A stretch of 9,274 nt of DNA from an uncultured Pseudomonadota bacterium (lineage in GTDB: Bacteria > Pseudomonadota > Gammaproteobacteria > Burkholderiales > SG8-39). The position numbers and the translations under genes were made by a program. The stretch is taken from NCBI GenBank assembly GCA_903895005.1, contig CAITSH010000196.1, forward strand, positions 1 through 9,274, in the 5' to 3' direction. Below, one piece after another: positions 8,773 to 9,274 of this stretch (its first letter is position 1; each line of letters begins with the position of its first letter). The notes below the pieces were generated by a model. The model was not told where the DNA came from. It did no database searches and worked only from the letters and a program-made list of their open reading frames with translations.

Positions 8773-9274
8773 GCGCGTCCTCCCGATGGGGCGAGCGCAT
8801 CCAGTGAAGCGCGGGCGGCGGAGACATCGGAAAACGGATGACGCGTGCCGGCGATTTCCTGGTAGGTCTCGTGGCCCTTGCCGGCGAGCAGCACAACATC
8901 ACCCGCACCGGCCTCACCCAGCGCCAGCGCGATGGCTTTGGCGCGATCCGGTTCGGTCACGATCGAGCGGCCGCTGTCGGCATGCATGCCCTCGAGCACT
9001 TCGGCGATGATGACAGCCGGATCCTCCGTGCGCGGGTTGTCGCTCGTGACCACGACGCGGTCGGCACTGCGCGAGGCGACCGCGCCCATCATGGCGCGCT
9101 TGCCGCGATCGCGCTCACCACCGCAACCAAACACGCACCACAGCTTGCCACCGGCGCCATGTGCAATGTCGGCGAGTGTCCCAAGTGTCTTTTCAAGCGC
9201 GTCGGGGCTGTGGGCGTAATCGACCACCACCAGCGGCTGTTCCCCGCCGCCAAGGCGTTGCATGCGCCCGCTCA
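8769..9274 (-). CDS. murE: MurE, UDP-MurNAc-tripeptide synthetase (meso-DAP adding), C-terminal part
   Basis: Cytoplasmic ATP-dependent ligase that adds meso-diaminopimelate to UDP-MurNAc-L-Ala-D-Glu. Only the last 167 codons are visible; the start lies beyond the right edge. The fragment begins in the SGRMQRL segment and the 'VVDYAHSPDALE' motif that open the C-terminal ligase domain. It then shows 'FGCGGERDRGKR', the 'DNPRTEDP' motif and 'GKGHETYQ'. DNPR, with the Gly and Glu of GKGHE, is the known meso-DAP recognition signature, as opposed to the lysine-adding type. This supports a Gram-negative DAP peptidoglycan. The stop TGA (8771-8769) overlaps the murF ATG in an ATGA, implying translational coupling. 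The reading frame is intact to the window edge. Identification is very secure; the start and the N-terminal and central domains cannot be judged. Confidence 0.97.
   Translation of the reverse strand, partial: SGRMQRLGGGEQPLVVVDYAHSPDALEKTLGTLADIAHGAGGKLWCVFGCGGERDRGKRAMMGAVASRSADRVVVTSDNPRTEDPAVIIAEVLEGMHADSGRSIVTEPDRAKAIALALGEAGAGDVVLLAGKGHETYQEIAGTRHPFSDVSAARASLDALAPSGGRA
8779..8784 (-). promoter_or_regulatory. Shine-Dalgarno site of murF
   Basis: GGGAGG lies six nt upstream of the murF ATG, inside the end of murE. It supports the start at 8772 and suggests that murF ribosomes load here or re-initiate after the overlapping murE stop. Confidence 0.75.

Overview
The window is a stretch of a bacterial division and cell wall (dcw) cluster. 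Every gene lies on the minus strand, so transcription runs from high to low coordinates. In transcription order the genes are murE (3' part only), murF, mraY, murD, ftsW, murG, murC and murB (5' part only). This is the canonical proteobacterial order. The DNA is GC-rich (about 60-65% by eye). The DAP-type MurE, the MurF '[10 protein letters not shown]' block, the FtsW 'SFGGSG' ending and the overall protein lengths fit a Gram-negative proteobacterium, most likely a betaproteobacterium or close relative. The species cannot be named from this window.

Together the genes encode most of the lipid II pathway. MurB reduces UDP-GlcNAc-enolpyruvate to UDP-MurNAc. MurC, MurD, MurE and MurF add L-Ala, D-Glu, meso-DAP and D-Ala-D-Ala. 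MraY moves the phospho-MurNAc-pentapeptide to undecaprenyl phosphate. MurG adds GlcNAc to give lipid II. FtsW polymerises lipid II at the division septum.

Most junctions are very tight. murE/murF, mraY/murD and murC/murB share 4-bp ATGA overlaps, murF/mraY are 1 nt apart, and murD/ftsW overlap by 17 nt. This points to one polycistronic mRNA with translational coupling. I see no convincing internal promoter or terminator, and no mobile element, CRISPR array or RNA gene.

Only the two sides of murG are looser: 112 nt between ftsW and murG, and 108 nt between murG and murC. Both gaps hold a strong RNA hairpin and a small ORF of about 40 codons that begins in an ATGA overlap with the preceding gene's stop. 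The murG-murC gap is the most unusual part of the window. Its small ORF has a well-placed Shine-Dalgarno sequence and repeats the start of murC (30 of 34 bases identical, exactly 100 bp apart, same codon phase, encoding VKRLH..GIGG). It looks like a partial duplication of the murG/murC junction that left a leader-like ORF in front of the working murC. Everything else looks like ordinary, intact core-genome sequence.
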